NCBI GenBank assembly: GCA_041749255.1
Contig: JBGTBR010000018.1
Span: 4,628-68,627, forward strand
From: JABDLO01 sp041749255
GTDB taxonomy: Bacteria > Bacteroidota > Bacteroidia > Chitinophagales > Saprospiraceae
Length of the DNA stretch: 64,000 nt
Direction: 5' to 3'
The notes beneath the pieces were generated by a model, which saw only the letters and a program-made list of their open reading frames with translations, was not told the DNA's origin and did not search any database. A program made the position numbers and the translations under genes. Positions 24,490 through 34,033 of the stretch are shown here, piece by piece; within the stretch, counting starts at the first letter, position 1, and each line of letters starts with the position of its first letter.

Positions 24490-25278
24490 TTACCCCCTTC
24501 CACTCCTATCGATAAAATTGTTTCCAGCTTGTTGTGTACCCATCACCAAAACATCCTGAATGGTTACATGCCTGGGTCTGGAAGCCATAAAATATATGAT
24601 CTCCGCTACATCTTTAGAAGTCAGGGGTTTAAAATCTTCATAAATCTTTGCTCTTTGCTCGTCACCGTGAAATCTGACTTTAGCAAACTCGGTTTCCTCT
24701 ACATGTCCCGGTGATACCTGACCTACCCTGATATTATGTTTATAGAGATCGAGTCGTATACTTTTAGTCAGGGCATCTACAGCATATTTAGTAGCACAAT
24801 ACACATTGCCACTGGGATAGACTTCGTGTCCGGCACTGGAACACACGTTGATTATAAATCCTTTTTTGCGATCTACCATGTAAGGTGAAACCATACGGGT
24901 AATGTATAACAATCCTTTTATATTGGTATCGATCATGACATTCCAGTCAGATACATCACCTTTGTGAATAGGTGCTAATCCACTGGCCAGTCCGGCATTG
25001 TTGATGAGAATATCCACTTTTTTCCACTTCTCATCTAAAGAATCAAAAGCTTTTCTGGTTGCATCGAAATCTCTGATATCAAATACAAGAGGCAACACCT
25101 TAACCACATATTTTCTTACCCATTTTTCTGCCAGTTCATTGAGCCTGTCTTCCCGTCTTCCAGTAATAATCAGATGGTAGCCCCTCTTTGCAAACAGATT
25201 CGCAGTAGCTCTCCCAATGCCTGAGGTGGCTCCTGTAACCAATACGATTTTTTCTATAGGTTCTTTGTTTTTTTTCAT
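24490..25278 (-). CDS. Short-chain dehydrogenase/reductase (YdfG-like)
   Basis: The 262-residue protein has the classical SDR pattern: the nucleotide-binding glycines in VLVTGATSGIGRATANLFA (read from VTGATSGIG), RREDRLNELAE suggesting NADP, NNAGLASGLAP, the catalytic serine in NVCSSAGH and YxxxK in VYCATKYAVDALT. It would reduce or oxidise a small hydroxy compound such as a 3-hydroxy acid. It follows the TlpA-like lipoprotein gene by 21 bp on the same strand, so co-transcription is likely, though no functional link is evident. Confidence 0.85.
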   Translation of the reverse strand: MKKNKEPIEKIVLVTGATSGIGRATANLFAKRGYHLIITGRREDRLNELAEKWVRKYVVKVLPLVFDIRDFDATRKAFDSLDEKWKKVDILINNAGLASGLAPIHKGDVSDWNVMIDTNIKGLLYITRMVSPYMVDRKKGFIINVCSSAGHEVYPSGNVYCATKYAVDALTKSIRLDLYKHNIRVGQVSPGHVEETEFAKVRFHGDEQRAKIYEDFKPLTSKDVAEIIYFMASRPRHVTIQDVLVMGTQQAGNNFIDRSGRG

Positions 25279-25299
25279 ACTACTACTATTTTAACCGGT

Positions 25300-26607
25300 T
25301 TATAACTCGGATCTCATCTCTGCAATGATTCGATGAAAATCAATTTTAAATTGTTCATAAACAGGTGTTGCAGGTCCATTAAAACCTGTGTGAATATACA
25401 TTATTTCGTTATGTTGATTTACAAATATAAGAGTAGGGAAGGCTCTGAAAGCTGAAATTGATGAAAAACTTTGGGATACTTCATCCTTATTTTTATGTCC
25501 GCCCAGTAACACCTCATAGGGGACATTCATTTTTTGCTTAAACTTTTCTATGGCTTTCAATGCTTTCTCTTCATCCCTGTATTGCTCAAAAGCGATACTT
25601 ATAACTTCTATGTCACCGGGCTCTTCACTGGTGATAAAATCGATGAGAAATTGGCTTTCATCCATGCAATTGGGGCACCATGTACCCATAATCTGTATCA
25701 ATTTTATCTTGCCCTGGTACACCGAATCTTCCGGACTGATCAGGTCACCTTTTGAATTGGGAAGAGAAAAAGCCATTTTTTGACCTGTACTGTATTCTGT
25801 AAGGGAAAATGCATCTTGCAAAGCAGCATTTTCATCCTTCATTCCTGTCCAGTTGGCTCTGTAGTGGATGCCCGATCTGAAAACACCATTGACCGAACCA
25901 TCTTCATTCATTTTTGCATTGAAGTAATAGGCATGTGATCCGTCAAATGTACCCATATACAGTTTATTGCGGATTACTTGTCCATAAAGAAATCGATAGT
26001 CTCCCGTCTCAGTGAGAAAAGTACCCGATATGTCCATCCCATTTTGTTCGAATATCCCTACAGCATCAAATTCAGTTCCGTCTTCTTCTGTAAAAGTAAC
26101 AGCCCATCTGCCACTAAAGTCTGCTTCAGGCTTCGGGTTGCTGTTGGTATATAAACTGTTTTGACCCTGGTACGCTTTGAAGGGTATCCTGTATGAATCC
26201 CGGTAATTTACATGCCAATAACCCTCAATGATATTTTCTTCATAAATGGCATGAATATAGGTATCGTAAACCGGAAAATCAATTATGATGGTGTCTTTAG
26301 CGGTTGCTCTGTCCAGGCCATAAACTATGTCACTCACCAGTATCCTTTCTTCGCCATTGATGATTTCTATATAAAATGAATCGGGGTGCACATAGACCAC
26401 ATTCATAAGAAATGCAATGATATCACCTTCTTCAAAATGCGTGCTCATCTGGTCTTCAGCACCGGCATATGGCACTCTGTCCAATTCCAATGTAGCCCTC
26501 CAGATGCCCGGCGGCAGTGCATTATGTCCTGATTTTATTTCTACACAAGAATGAAAAAGAATAGAGAGAAAAACAATGATAAAATATCCGTATTTAAACA
26601 TATGCAT
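25300..26607 (-). CDS. TlpA-like thioredoxin lipoprotein
   Basis: The 435-residue protein has a lipobox (LSILFHSC, Cys about 21) and should be anchored in a membrane facing the periplasm. Residues 30-280 are an uncharacterised beta-rich domain (WRATLELDRVPYAG, FSGRWAVTFTEEDGTEF) common in Bacteroidota TlpA-type lipoproteins. The C-terminal ~150 residues are a thioredoxin fold with the active-site pair in IMGTWCPNCMDESQFL and the cis-proline in FRAFPTLIFV. A role in disulfide reduction of exported proteins is inferred. The first codon could be either of two ATGs two codons apart. The next gene downstream is the SDR. Confidence 0.82.
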   Translation of the reverse strand: MHMFKYGYFIIVFLSILFHSCVEIKSGHNALPPGIWRATLELDRVPYAGAEDQMSTHFEEGDIIAFLMNVVYVHPDSFYIEIINGEERILVSDIVYGLDRATAKDTIIIDFPVYDTYIHAIYEENIIEGYWHVNYRDSYRIPFKAYQGQNSLYTNSNPKPEADFSGRWAVTFTEEDGTEFDAVGIFEQNGMDISGTFLTETGDYRFLYGQVIRNKLYMGTFDGSHAYYFNAKMNEDGSVNGVFRSGIHYRANWTGMKDENAALQDAFSLTEYSTGQKMAFSLPNSKGDLISPEDSVYQGKIKLIQIMGTWCPNCMDESQFLIDFITSEEPGDIEVISIAFEQYRDEEKALKAIEKFKQKMNVPYEVLLGGHKNKDEVSQSFSSISAFRAFPTLIFVNQHNEIMYIHTGFNGPATPVYEQFKIDFHRIIAEMRSEL

Positions 26608-26633
26608 ATAGATGTAGTAAATAATTTAGAAAC

Positions 26634-26682
26634 TGAATACATGTAACATGGATATGGAATGTTCCATTCCAGTCAGTATTCA
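26634..26682. promoter_or_regulatory. Nested inverted repeat between two minus-strand genes
   Basis: TGGAATG (26655-26661) and CATTCCA (26665-26671) form a perfect 7-bp stem with a 3-nt loop. This is nested inside a second pair, TGAATAC (26634-26640) and GTATTCA (26676-26682). It lies between the CarD-like gene's stop and the TlpA-like gene's start. Without a T-tract it is more likely an operator or RNA structure than a terminator. Confidence 0.45.
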
Positions 26683-26735
26683 TTAAACCAATAATCTAAC
26701 TTCAACAAAATTGAAAGCTGACGGTTGAAAGTAGG

Positions 26736-27269
26736 CTATTTCGTCTTCTCTCCAACGAATTGATCCTCTTTGTATTTGAATAGAACATTGAAAGTGGTCA
26801 AACTTCCATATATTCTCGTAATGTATTGTTGAATATTTACCTTTTCTTCGTCTGTGAGATTACTGGAGTTTACTCTTTGTTCCATGACGCGAAGCCTGTC
26901 TCTGACCATGACAATTTTATGAAAAAATGCATCAATGGGAATTTCCTTTTCTTTTAGACTGGGATCTTTAGGCCTGAGAATCATGACTCCCTCATCCCAT
27001 TTATCACCTAATTCTACTTGTTCAGTAATATCAGAAAATGCTCTTAGTATCTTGACCAATGATTTTTCTGCAGCGGTATAAGTCAGTTCTCCTTCTGCTT
27101 CCAGGGCTTCGATGATTTCCCAATTACTGTATTCCTTGCCCACATGTTTAATTCCATAGGTAATAAAACAAACTTTATATGCAACCACATCAATACCGAT
27201 AATAACGCCATGCCCGTAAGCCGGATGATTTACCCTTGAGCCTACTCCAAGAAGCTTTTTTTCACTCAT
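26736..27269 (-). CDS. Small CarD/UvrD-tail-like protein next to dynamin gene
   Basis: The 177-residue protein opens with GVGSRVNHPAYGHGVIIGID and VCFITYGIKHVGKEY, the small SH3-like pattern seen in CarD/Mfd RNA-polymerase-interacting modules and at the C-terminus of UvrD helicases. The rest is helical and charged (VRDRLRVMEQRVNSSNLTDE). It has no membrane segment. The gene is 43 bp downstream of the dynamin-like GTPase on the same strand, so the pair likely works together. No defined function is assigned. Confidence 0.55.
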   Translation of the reverse strand: MSEKKLLGVGSRVNHPAYGHGVIIGIDVVAYKVCFITYGIKHVGKEYSNWEIIEALEAEGELTYTAAEKSLVKILRAFSDITEQVELGDKWDEGVMILRPKDPSLKEKEIPIDAFFHKIVMVRDRLRVMEQRVNSSNLTDEEKVNIQQYITRIYGSLTTFNVLFKYKEDQFVGEKTK

Positions 27270-27312
27270 TTGCTTTCAAAGTTTTTATGTATTTTAAAAT
27301 CAATGCAATGTA

Positions 27313-29034
27313 CTAACGATTAAGATTTTCCCCAAGCATGTTGAGGTCGTTTCTGATTTGACCAATTAAAAGATCTAAACGCTCTATCTCTTTTTTTTCT
27401 TTCTCTAACATTGAATCCAGGTGAAAAAAATGATGGTCAATGCGTTCTTTTATACGTTGTGTATAGGCTTTGAGCTTCGCATTTACCTCCTCATTTATCC
27501 GTTGTCCTCCTTTATTAATCTCGATTTTAAATTGCTTCATGACCTTGTTTCTTTTCCAGCCAAGAGACACACTGGCAAACAATATTCCAATGGTGGTGAG
27601 AATGCCACCGGTAATATCAAAAATGGCTCCGTTTAGCACAGCTGATAATACTATTCCTACGACGGCAATTCCTCCACCTGCTGCCAGGTCGGGAGTCAGA
27701 GACCCGGAAGTCTTGACCAGGGACTCATCATAAAAATTATCGGCGCTTTCAATAAAATCTCTGAAGTCCCTTTGAAGATCTGCGAGAATATGGCTTCTCC
27801 TTTCAGCGATGTCGGCAAATATTTCATCGCCCTTTGCCAATATATTTTTTCTGCTCTTGATCTTTTCCTGGACGAGCCTGCCCATGGTCTGTATGTCTTC
27901 AGCTACATCGGTAATTCCCGACTCCAGCTTTTGTTTTAAAGAAGTATGAAGTGAAAGTTCCAGATCTTTAGCTTCATCCATCAACATATCCTTTAGCGAT
28001 TTACCCCCACCGGTGAGAGATGAAAACGAACTCTTCAAAACCTGCCAAAAAGAAAGCCTTTGGTATAGTACTTCAATTTTTTTACCGGTTATGGCATGGT
28101 AGGTCTGGACAAGACTTTCACTCAATCTTTCAATTTGCCTGCCTGTTTTATCTTCCTGAGAGTCCAGTGTATTGGCTATATCTTCTCTGAATTGCAAATC
28201 TACTTCATACTGTTTTTTCCTTATCAGAAAAGATTGATTTATCTTTTCAATAATCTGTTGAACGGTTTCTATATTGTTACTGAGCTTTAAAATGGCAGTA
28301 TTTTCACTCAGTATGTTGCTTTCGATATGTTGTCGTAGTGGAAGATACCCACTGTCCTGGTCATTGTTTCTCTCCTGTAAAGCCGATACTGCAAAAATCA
28401 CTGGTTTCTCAATCCCTTTTTTTATAGCCAGATCACGCACACCTTGCATATTAATAGCCAGGTCATCTTTGCCCAGGAGATCTTTTTGCTGCAAAATAAA
28501 AATGACATTTTTCCGCCATTCGTCTCTTATAAAATCAAAAAACATCCAGGCACTCTGTCTGTAAGGGTTTTTAGCTTCAAAGACAAATATGATCAAATCA
28601 GAATGGGGAATAAACCTCTCTGTAATTTCCTGATGGTGCTCTATGATGGTGTTGGTGCCTGGAGTATCTATTATGCTTATGTCCCGGAGGGATGGTTCCG
28701 GAAAGGTCATTCTTTTCAAATAGGGATTGATGATTTCCATGCTTTCTTCCTCACCATATATAATTTGCTGAATACTATCCGTCATAGGGGAAGGTGCTAC
28801 CGGGCATATGTCTCTTTCCGCCTTTAACAGTGCATTGATAAAACTGCTTTTTCCGGCTTTCACTTCTCCTACGATCACAAACATGAAGGGAGATGTCATA
28901 TAGAATTCAATTTCCTGCACCAATTCGCCATAGGCCTCATGCTCTATAGCTGATGTCAGTTTCTTCAGGCTTTCTAATATATTCTGAAAGGTCTGGTATT
29001 GTTCTGCAAGATTTTTATTTCCCTTTGTATTCAT
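27313..29034 (-). CDS. Dynamin-family GTPase
   Basis: The 573-residue protein has the dynamin-like GTPase domain: P-loop GEVKAGKSS (56-64), switch region around TDSIQQIIYG, G3 DTPGT in ISIIDTPGTNTIIEHH, and a G4-like FILQQKDLLGKDD. Helical segments follow, then two adjacent membrane spans near residues 430-480 (GIAVVGIVLSAVLNGAIF and ILTTIGILFASVSLGW) and a charged coiled tail. Bacterial dynamin-like proteins remodel or guard membranes and sometimes act in phage defence or stress. Here a small SH3-like protein gene follows at 43 bp. Complete length and all GTPase motifs suggest an active enzyme. Confidence 0.85.
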   Translation of the reverse strand: MNTKGNKNLAEQYQTFQNILESLKKLTSAIEHEAYGELVQEIEFYMTSPFMFVIVGEVKAGKSSFINALLKAERDICPVAPSPMTDSIQQIIYGEEESMEIINPYLKRMTFPEPSLRDISIIDTPGTNTIIEHHQEITERFIPHSDLIIFVFEAKNPYRQSAWMFFDFIRDEWRKNVIFILQQKDLLGKDDLAINMQGVRDLAIKKGIEKPVIFAVSALQERNNDQDSGYLPLRQHIESNILSENTAILKLSNNIETVQQIIEKINQSFLIRKKQYEVDLQFREDIANTLDSQEDKTGRQIERLSESLVQTYHAITGKKIEVLYQRLSFWQVLKSSFSSLTGGGKSLKDMLMDEAKDLELSLHTSLKQKLESGITDVAEDIQTMGRLVQEKIKSRKNILAKGDEIFADIAERRSHILADLQRDFRDFIESADNFYDESLVKTSGSLTPDLAAGGGIAVVGIVLSAVLNGAIFDITGGILTTIGILFASVSLGWKRNKVMKQFKIEINKGGQRINEEVNAKLKAYTQRIKERIDHHFFHLDSMLEKEKKEIERLDLLIGQIRNDLNMLGENLNR

Positions 29035-29248
29035 ATCGCAAACTAATAAAAATGTATGGGATTAAGTTTCACTTTTGCGGAATAAAAACACATATTTTAT
29101 AAAGCCGGATTAGGTATCATAATATAGCCTTCATGGTATAGGTCGTTGTTGTTGCCTGCCACCCAAATCGGGTTAGCACTATCAGGTTAAATAATTTCCG
29201 GATTAAATATTTTTTCATTGATATTTATCAAAATGAAAGTTTGCTTCA

Positions 29249-29689
29249 TTATCTCCTGGAGACATTTTGAGTGATTAATATCGTCAACCTAGATACACAA
29301 CTCAATTTACCATCATCATTATATATTTCAATATTCCATACGTGTACGGTTTTTCCTAATTTGATAGGCCTGGCAAAACCGGTTACTTTTCCCGAACTCA
29401 CAGGGCGTAAGTGATTGGCATTGATCTCGAGCCCGACCGGCACTCCGGTATTCGTATTGGGAATACAAAGTATCGATCCAATACTACCCAATGTTTCTGC
29501 AAGTACCACCGAAGCCCCTCCATGCAATATGCCAAATGGTTGTTTGGTTTTACTGCCTACAGGCATGGTGGCTTTAATATAGTCGTCACCGATCTCTTCT
29601 ACTTGTATATTGAGAGTGGAAGCAAGTGTATTTTGATTGATGGCATTTAAGTCATCTTTGGTGATGGTATTTTTCCAGATCCGGGTCAT
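29249..29689 (-). CDS. PaaI/MenI-type hotdog thioesterase
   Basis: The 146-residue protein carries the HGG signature of the PaaI/YdiI/MenI group (KQPFGILHGGASVVLAETLG) followed by GLEINANHLRPVSSGKVTGF. It should cleave a CoA thioester in the cytosol, with small aryl- or 1,4-dihydroxynaphthoyl-CoA as family substrates. Its ATG overlaps the end of the MFS transporter gene by 4 bp, so the two are translationally coupled. Confidence 0.85.
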   Translation of the reverse strand: MTRIWKNTITKDDLNAINQNTLASTLNIQVEEIGDDYIKATMPVGSKTKQPFGILHGGASVVLAETLGSIGSILCIPNTNTGVPVGLEINANHLRPVSSGKVTGFARPIKLGKTVHVWNIEIYNDDGKLSCVSRLTILITQNVSRR

Positions 29690-31239
29690 CTTGCAACTTC
29701 CTTTACTTCGTCTACATCATTGACTATAAATGTCAATACCCCTGCAAGTAACATTGAAATGCCTCCTACTACCAAAGCAAATATAGGTTGGTTATCAAAG
29801 AAACTCGAAAGGATGAATCCCAGAAGTGCTGCGGCCATTAACTGGGGTATGACTATGAAGAAATTAAACACGCCCATATAGTAACCCATTTTACTGGAAG
29901 GTAAAGCACCCGCTAAAATGGCGTAAGGCACCGACAAAATACTGGCCCATGCTACACCAACACCAATCATGGGTAACCACTGCAAAAGCATTCCTCTTTC
30001 GAGGAAATATATCGAAATCAATCCTAAGCCACCCAGAGTCAATGCAAGGAAGTGGGTAAACTTGCGCGTAGTCCATTTTGCGATGACTGGAAGTAAAAAG
30101 GCCACCAAGGCAGCTATAAGATTGTAATTGCCCATCATTCCACTTACTATGTTGGCACCTTCATTATATAAAGCACTTGATGTATCAGTCGTTCCGTAAA
30201 TATGACCTGTGATGGCAGGTGTTGCATAGATCCACATCGAAAATAAAGCAAACCAGGAAAAGAATTGAACAAATGCGAGCTGAACCATTGTTTTTGGCAT
30301 AAACTGAAAGTCGTTCATTATCTCAACAAATCCGTTTTTATATCTGGATCTTTTTTGCATGAGACCGGATAACAAAAAAAGAAATCCAAAAAAAGAAATC
30401 ATACCTATACTCAAAACATAGAGATCTTGCTTCCATTCATTCAAAAAAATGATGTAGCTGAAAAGTAAACCTATAGCTATCGCCACTGAACCCCAAACGA
30501 TGTGTTGACCTCCATTTTTGTGATACCAGCTTGCAGGTTGCTCTTCTCTTTCGAATTCCCCTTCGCCATCGTCAAAAGCATTAAGTTGTTCGGGAGAGTA
30601 TTCTTTTGATTTAAAAACAGTCCAGAGTACCGAAAGCAGAAAAACAATACCACCGACATAAAAGGAATATTTTACGGTATCAGGTATGGTGTTTTCCGGA
30701 GCAGTATTGCTTACCCCCATCGTGTCAAAAAGCTTGGGTAACCAGGAGGCAATAAAGGCACCAGCTCCGATGAAGAAGCTTTGCATGGCAAAACCCTTAG
30801 TTCTTTGTTCAGTAGGTAAATTGTCACCTACGAAAGCCCGGAAAGGCTCCATGGATATATTGATCGAAGCATCCATGATCCAAAGCATTCCGGCAGCAAA
30901 CCAGAGATAAGGAGAATTGGGCATGACGAAAAGTGCCAGAGAAGCCATGATGGCTCCAACAAAAAAGAAAGGTCTCCTCCGCCCCCATCTGGGATGCCAG
31001 GTTCTGTCGCTGAGATAACCGATTATAGGTTGCACTATCAATCCTGTCATGGGAGCTGCTACCCATAAAATGGCTATATCGTCCACTTCGGCACCCAATG
31101 TCTGAAATATCCGGCTTACATTTCCATTTTGCAATGCAAAGCCAAATTGTATTCCAAAAAACCCAAAACTCATGTTCCAAATGTCCCAAAATGATAAGGC
31201 CGGTTTTTTCATTTCTTCAAAATTTTCATGTGATACCAA
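29686..31239 (-). CDS. MFS/GPH-type sugar transporter
   Basis: The 517-residue membrane protein has about 12 hydrophobic spans and the MFS-type loop GYLSDRTWHPRWGRRRPFFF between spans 2 and 3. The early motif FWDIWNMSFGFFGIQFGFAL resembles SLC45-like and bacterial maltose/maltodextrin or glycoside-pentoside-hexuronide symporters. A GH13 amylase gene starts 165 bp upstream on the same strand, which fits import of alpha-glucan fragments. The thioesterase that overlaps its end is unrelated in obvious function. Confidence 0.82.
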   Translation of the reverse strand: MVSHENFEEMKKPALSFWDIWNMSFGFFGIQFGFALQNGNVSRIFQTLGAEVDDIAILWVAAPMTGLIVQPIIGYLSDRTWHPRWGRRRPFFFVGAIMASLALFVMPNSPYLWFAAGMLWIMDASINISMEPFRAFVGDNLPTEQRTKGFAMQSFFIGAGAFIASWLPKLFDTMGVSNTAPENTIPDTVKYSFYVGGIVFLLSVLWTVFKSKEYSPEQLNAFDDGEGEFEREEQPASWYHKNGGQHIVWGSVAIAIGLLFSYIIFLNEWKQDLYVLSIGMISFFGFLFLLSGLMQKRSRYKNGFVEIMNDFQFMPKTMVQLAFVQFFSWFALFSMWIYATPAITGHIYGTTDTSSALYNEGANIVSGMMGNYNLIAALVAFLLPVIAKWTTRKFTHFLALTLGGLGLISIYFLERGMLLQWLPMIGVGVAWASILSVPYAILAGALPSSKMGYYMGVFNFFIVIPQLMAAALLGFILSSFFDNQPIFALVVGGISMLLAGVLTFIVNDVDEVKEVAR

Positions 31240-31404
31240 AATAGGCTACATCTCATTTGCTATCAAGAGTCATTTTGTTTGTCAAAAGCAGATCTGCACC
31301 GTCATGATACTTTTTTACTTCAGACTTCTTTACATTTACTTTTCAATTATTACTCATATTCTGTTTCATATCTCTGGCACTGTGATTTCATTTTTAGTAT
31401 CCGT

Positions 31405-32784
31405 TTATTTATTAGTCCATACCACAAAGGAATGTCGATGTAGAACAAGTGTTTCATCAAGGGCAGAATTAATTTCACCTCCTGTAAATAAATCGGTCAT
31501 TCCGGCTGGATCAATGGGTATCTTTATTTGTTTTGCTTTTGCTGCCAGATTAACAAATACAACTATTTTGTCCCCATCCCTTTCTCTGCTGAAGGCGAGA
31601 ACTTCAGGGTCGTCCGATAAAGTTACGATTGGCCCGCCATGAGGTCCATTCCATAAAGCTTTATTTCGATCTTTGAGTAAATTAAATCTTTTATAAAAAC
31701 CCCCATAGGAATATTTTGAAAATCCAATATCATCTTTTTCAAAAAATTCGAGACGCCTTCTCAACGGCTCTTCCTGACCACCATATACAAGGGGAATGCC
31801 GTCTAAAGTATACGTAATTACTGCCATAGCAGAAACAAATGATCCCATTCTTTCAAATTCTGTACCCTGCCAAGAATTTTCATCGTGATTGGAGGTAAAA
31901 TGCATCAATGTACCATTGCTGAATTTGGGTTTAACTTCTGTAATCCATGCATAAATATCAGTAGCGTTGGCTTCACCCTGTGCTACTTTATTCAATATAT
32001 GATGAAAATCCCAGCCGTATCCGGCATGGAATACTTTGCTGTTAAAATGCTCTTCATATTGGGCTTCAGCCAATAAAAAGAGATCGGGATTGGCTTCCAG
32101 AAGGGTAGGAGTTACCTTTTCCCAAAAATCTATAGGAACTTCACCGGCTACATCCTGACGAAAGCCCATGATACCTTCATCTTTTACCCAGTATAACATA
32201 GCATTCAACATTTCCTGTCTCATGTCCATATTGTCATAATTCAGATCTGCTACATCTGTCCAACCCCAGCTTTCTCCCGTTTCGGGATTGATAGGATCTG
32301 TTATATTGCCTTCTGAATCTTTGGTATAGTATTCCGGTTTTTCACTGATCCACTTATGATCCCATCCTGTGTGATTGGGTACCCAATCGAGGATGACCTT
32401 CATATCATATGCTTTAGCCATATTGACCAAAGCCCTGAAATCTTCCAGAGTCCCAAATTCAGGGTTTACTGCAGTGTAATCACTTACAGCATAATAACTA
32501 CCTAAACTACCTTTTTTACGGTTTTCACTTATTGGGAATATAGGCATTAACCAAAGAATGTCAACACCCATATCACTTAGCCTTGGAATATGGCGGGTAA
32601 AAGCAACAAAACTGCCTTCTGGTGTATACTGCCTGATATTGACCTCATATATGTTGGCAGATAATGCCCATTCAGGCCATGCTAGTCCTTTATACTCTTT
32701 TAAGAGATTTGAAGACCCGGAATCGGTCTTACATCCGGTTATGAAAAAGAAGGAAATCAGTATGAGTAAACGAAGAACATTCAT
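31405..32784 (-). CDS. GH13 alpha-amylase-family lipoprotein
   Basis: The 459-residue protein has a lipobox (FFFITGCKTDS, Cys about 18) and a GH13 TIM barrel. Region I is DWVPNHTG, the nucleophile aspartate is in GFRQDVAGEVP, the acid glutamate in LLAEAQY, and the transition-state aspartate in HFTSNHDENSW. It should hydrolyse alpha-1,4-glucosidic bonds at the cell surface or in the periplasm. It precedes the sugar transporter gene on the same strand. A 10-bp inverted repeat sits 24 bp before its ATG. Confidence 0.88.
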   Translation of the reverse strand: MNVLRLLILISFFFITGCKTDSGSSNLLKEYKGLAWPEWALSANIYEVNIRQYTPEGSFVAFTRHIPRLSDMGVDILWLMPIFPISENRKKGSLGSYYAVSDYTAVNPEFGTLEDFRALVNMAKAYDMKVILDWVPNHTGWDHKWISEKPEYYTKDSEGNITDPINPETGESWGWTDVADLNYDNMDMRQEMLNAMLYWVKDEGIMGFRQDVAGEVPIDFWEKVTPTLLEANPDLFLLAEAQYEEHFNSKVFHAGYGWDFHHILNKVAQGEANATDIYAWITEVKPKFSNGTLMHFTSNHDENSWQGTEFERMGSFVSAMAVITYTLDGIPLVYGGQEEPLRRRLEFFEKDDIGFSKYSYGGFYKRFNLLKDRNKALWNGPHGGPIVTLSDDPEVLAFSRERDGDKIVVFVNLAAKAKQIKIPIDPAGMTDLFTGGEINSALDETLVLHRHSFVVWTNK

Positions 32785-32807
32785 AGGTGTTGTTTTTTCT
32801 TGATTTT

Positions 32808-32836
32808 AAAGTTAAAAGTATTATTTTTTAACTTTG
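32808..32836. promoter_or_regulatory. Inverted repeat upstream of the amylase gene
   Basis: AAAGTTAAAA (32808-32817) and TTTTAACTTT (32827-32836) are perfect 10-bp inverted copies with a 9-bp gap, 24-52 bp upstream of the GH13 start. This fits an operator for a regulator of alpha-glucan use, though AT-rich palindromes also arise by chance. Confidence 0.4.
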
Positions 32837-33049
32837 AAGAAAGGAGAATGGTAGAAATAATTGTAAAAATTCTGTAAATTGTGTAGATTAGTATTCAACT
32901 CATAATACCAGGTATGAGTCCGATTTCAAAAGTGGGATGGATTGTAAGGAAGAAAAGGCTAAAAATGAAAGATTTTCATGTGTGCGTTCCACATTATTTG
33001 ATTTTAGATCTTGTTGAAGAGGTAAAATAAAATAAACACATAACAAGTC

Positions 33050-33568
33050 ATGAGTGATTATTCAGGTGAAATTAAAAGACTCTTTATACTCAGACATGCC
33101 AAATCATCATGGGATAACCCTGGGTTAAAGGATTTTGACAGACCATTGAACTCAAGAGGTTATCGCGATGCACCATATATGGCAGAGAAACTCCATAAAA
33201 TGGGGTATTCCGTTTCGAGTATTTACCTCAGTCCTTCCATGAGAACAAGGGAGACCAGCAAGCCATTCATTGAATTATTTAATGTGGCTGAAGACCATGT
33301 ACATTATGTGCAATCTTTGTATCACGGAGATCCGGATCAATTTTTAACCGTAATCCATGATTTTGACGAAGGGGACAATAATGTAATGATGATCGGTCAT
33401 AATCCCGGTATTACCTGGTTAGCTAATCTTTGTGATTTACCTGCTCCCATCGACAATATCCCGACAAGTGGACTTCTCATTCTGGAGACCAGAATTGCTT
33501 CCTGGAAGGATTTCACATATGATGAAGCCCATATGAAGCGTTTTCTATATCCAAAAAAGTATGAATGA
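33050..33568 (+). CDS. SixA-family histidine phosphatase
   Basis: The 172-residue protein has the RHG-type signature RLFILRHAKSSWDN (R15, H16) and the second histidine in VMMIGHNPGITWLA. SixA-type enzymes remove phosphate from phosphohistidine proteins or small phosphoesters in the cytosol. Its stop overlaps the start of the DUF4296 lipoprotein gene by 4 bp, so the two are co-expressed; this pair is common in Bacteroidota. Confidence 0.85.
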   Translation: MSDYSGEIKRLFILRHAKSSWDNPGLKDFDRPLNSRGYRDAPYMAEKLHKMGYSVSSIYLSPSMRTRETSKPFIELFNVAEDHVHYVQSLYHGDPDQFLTVIHDFDEGDNNVMMIGHNPGITWLANLCDLPAPIDNIPTSGLLILETRIASWKDFTYDEAHMKRFLYPKKYE

Positions 33569-33903
33569 AGCATTTCTTATCCATTTATGTACTCGCTGCA
33601 CTGTGCCTGTCATGTAAACCATCCACTCCCTCATTAAGCTGGGAAAATGAAAAAGCAGTGCAGATTTTAGCCGATCTCAGGATGATGGACAACCAGATCA
33701 AAAGACATCATCACCTTCATAGAGATAGTGTCAGAGTTGCATATCTTTCTCTTCTTTTGGAGATACATAAAATAACAGAAGAAGAGTTGAATAAGAATAT
33801 AGAAATTATACAAAACGACGCACATCTGATGAAGGAAATGGAAGACCGGGTTTACGATCTAATGAACCGTCATTTAAAAGAATTGAGCAGCAAAGGAGAA
33901 TAA
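33565..33903 (+). CDS. DUF4296 lipoprotein
   Basis: The 112-residue protein has a short lipobox signal (LAALCLSC, Cys about 16) and a helical domain with ILADLRMMDNQIKRHHHLHR and YLSLLLEIHKITEEELNKNI, matching DUF4296. The family is of unknown function. It overlaps the SixA gene and ends 130 bp before the response-regulator gene. Confidence 0.8.
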   Translation: MKHFLSIYVLAALCLSCKPSTPSLSWENEKAVQILADLRMMDNQIKRHHHLHRDSVRVAYLSLLLEIHKITEEELNKNIEIIQNDAHLMKEMEDRVYDLMNRHLKELSSKGE

Positions 33904-34033
33904 AATCAGCCTATCATTTTTGAAAGGTCGAAAAGTGAAAATACTGAGTTAACGTTTATTTAATACAGAAATAAAAGAAATGCGGAATGGGCTTGCCTAT
34001 CTTTACATATTATTTAATATTTAAATACAATCC

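Noticed and set aside
29035..29248. Possible RNA gene in the 200-bp gap before the dynamin gene
   Set aside because: No cloverleaf, terminator or consistent hairpin could be found by eye.
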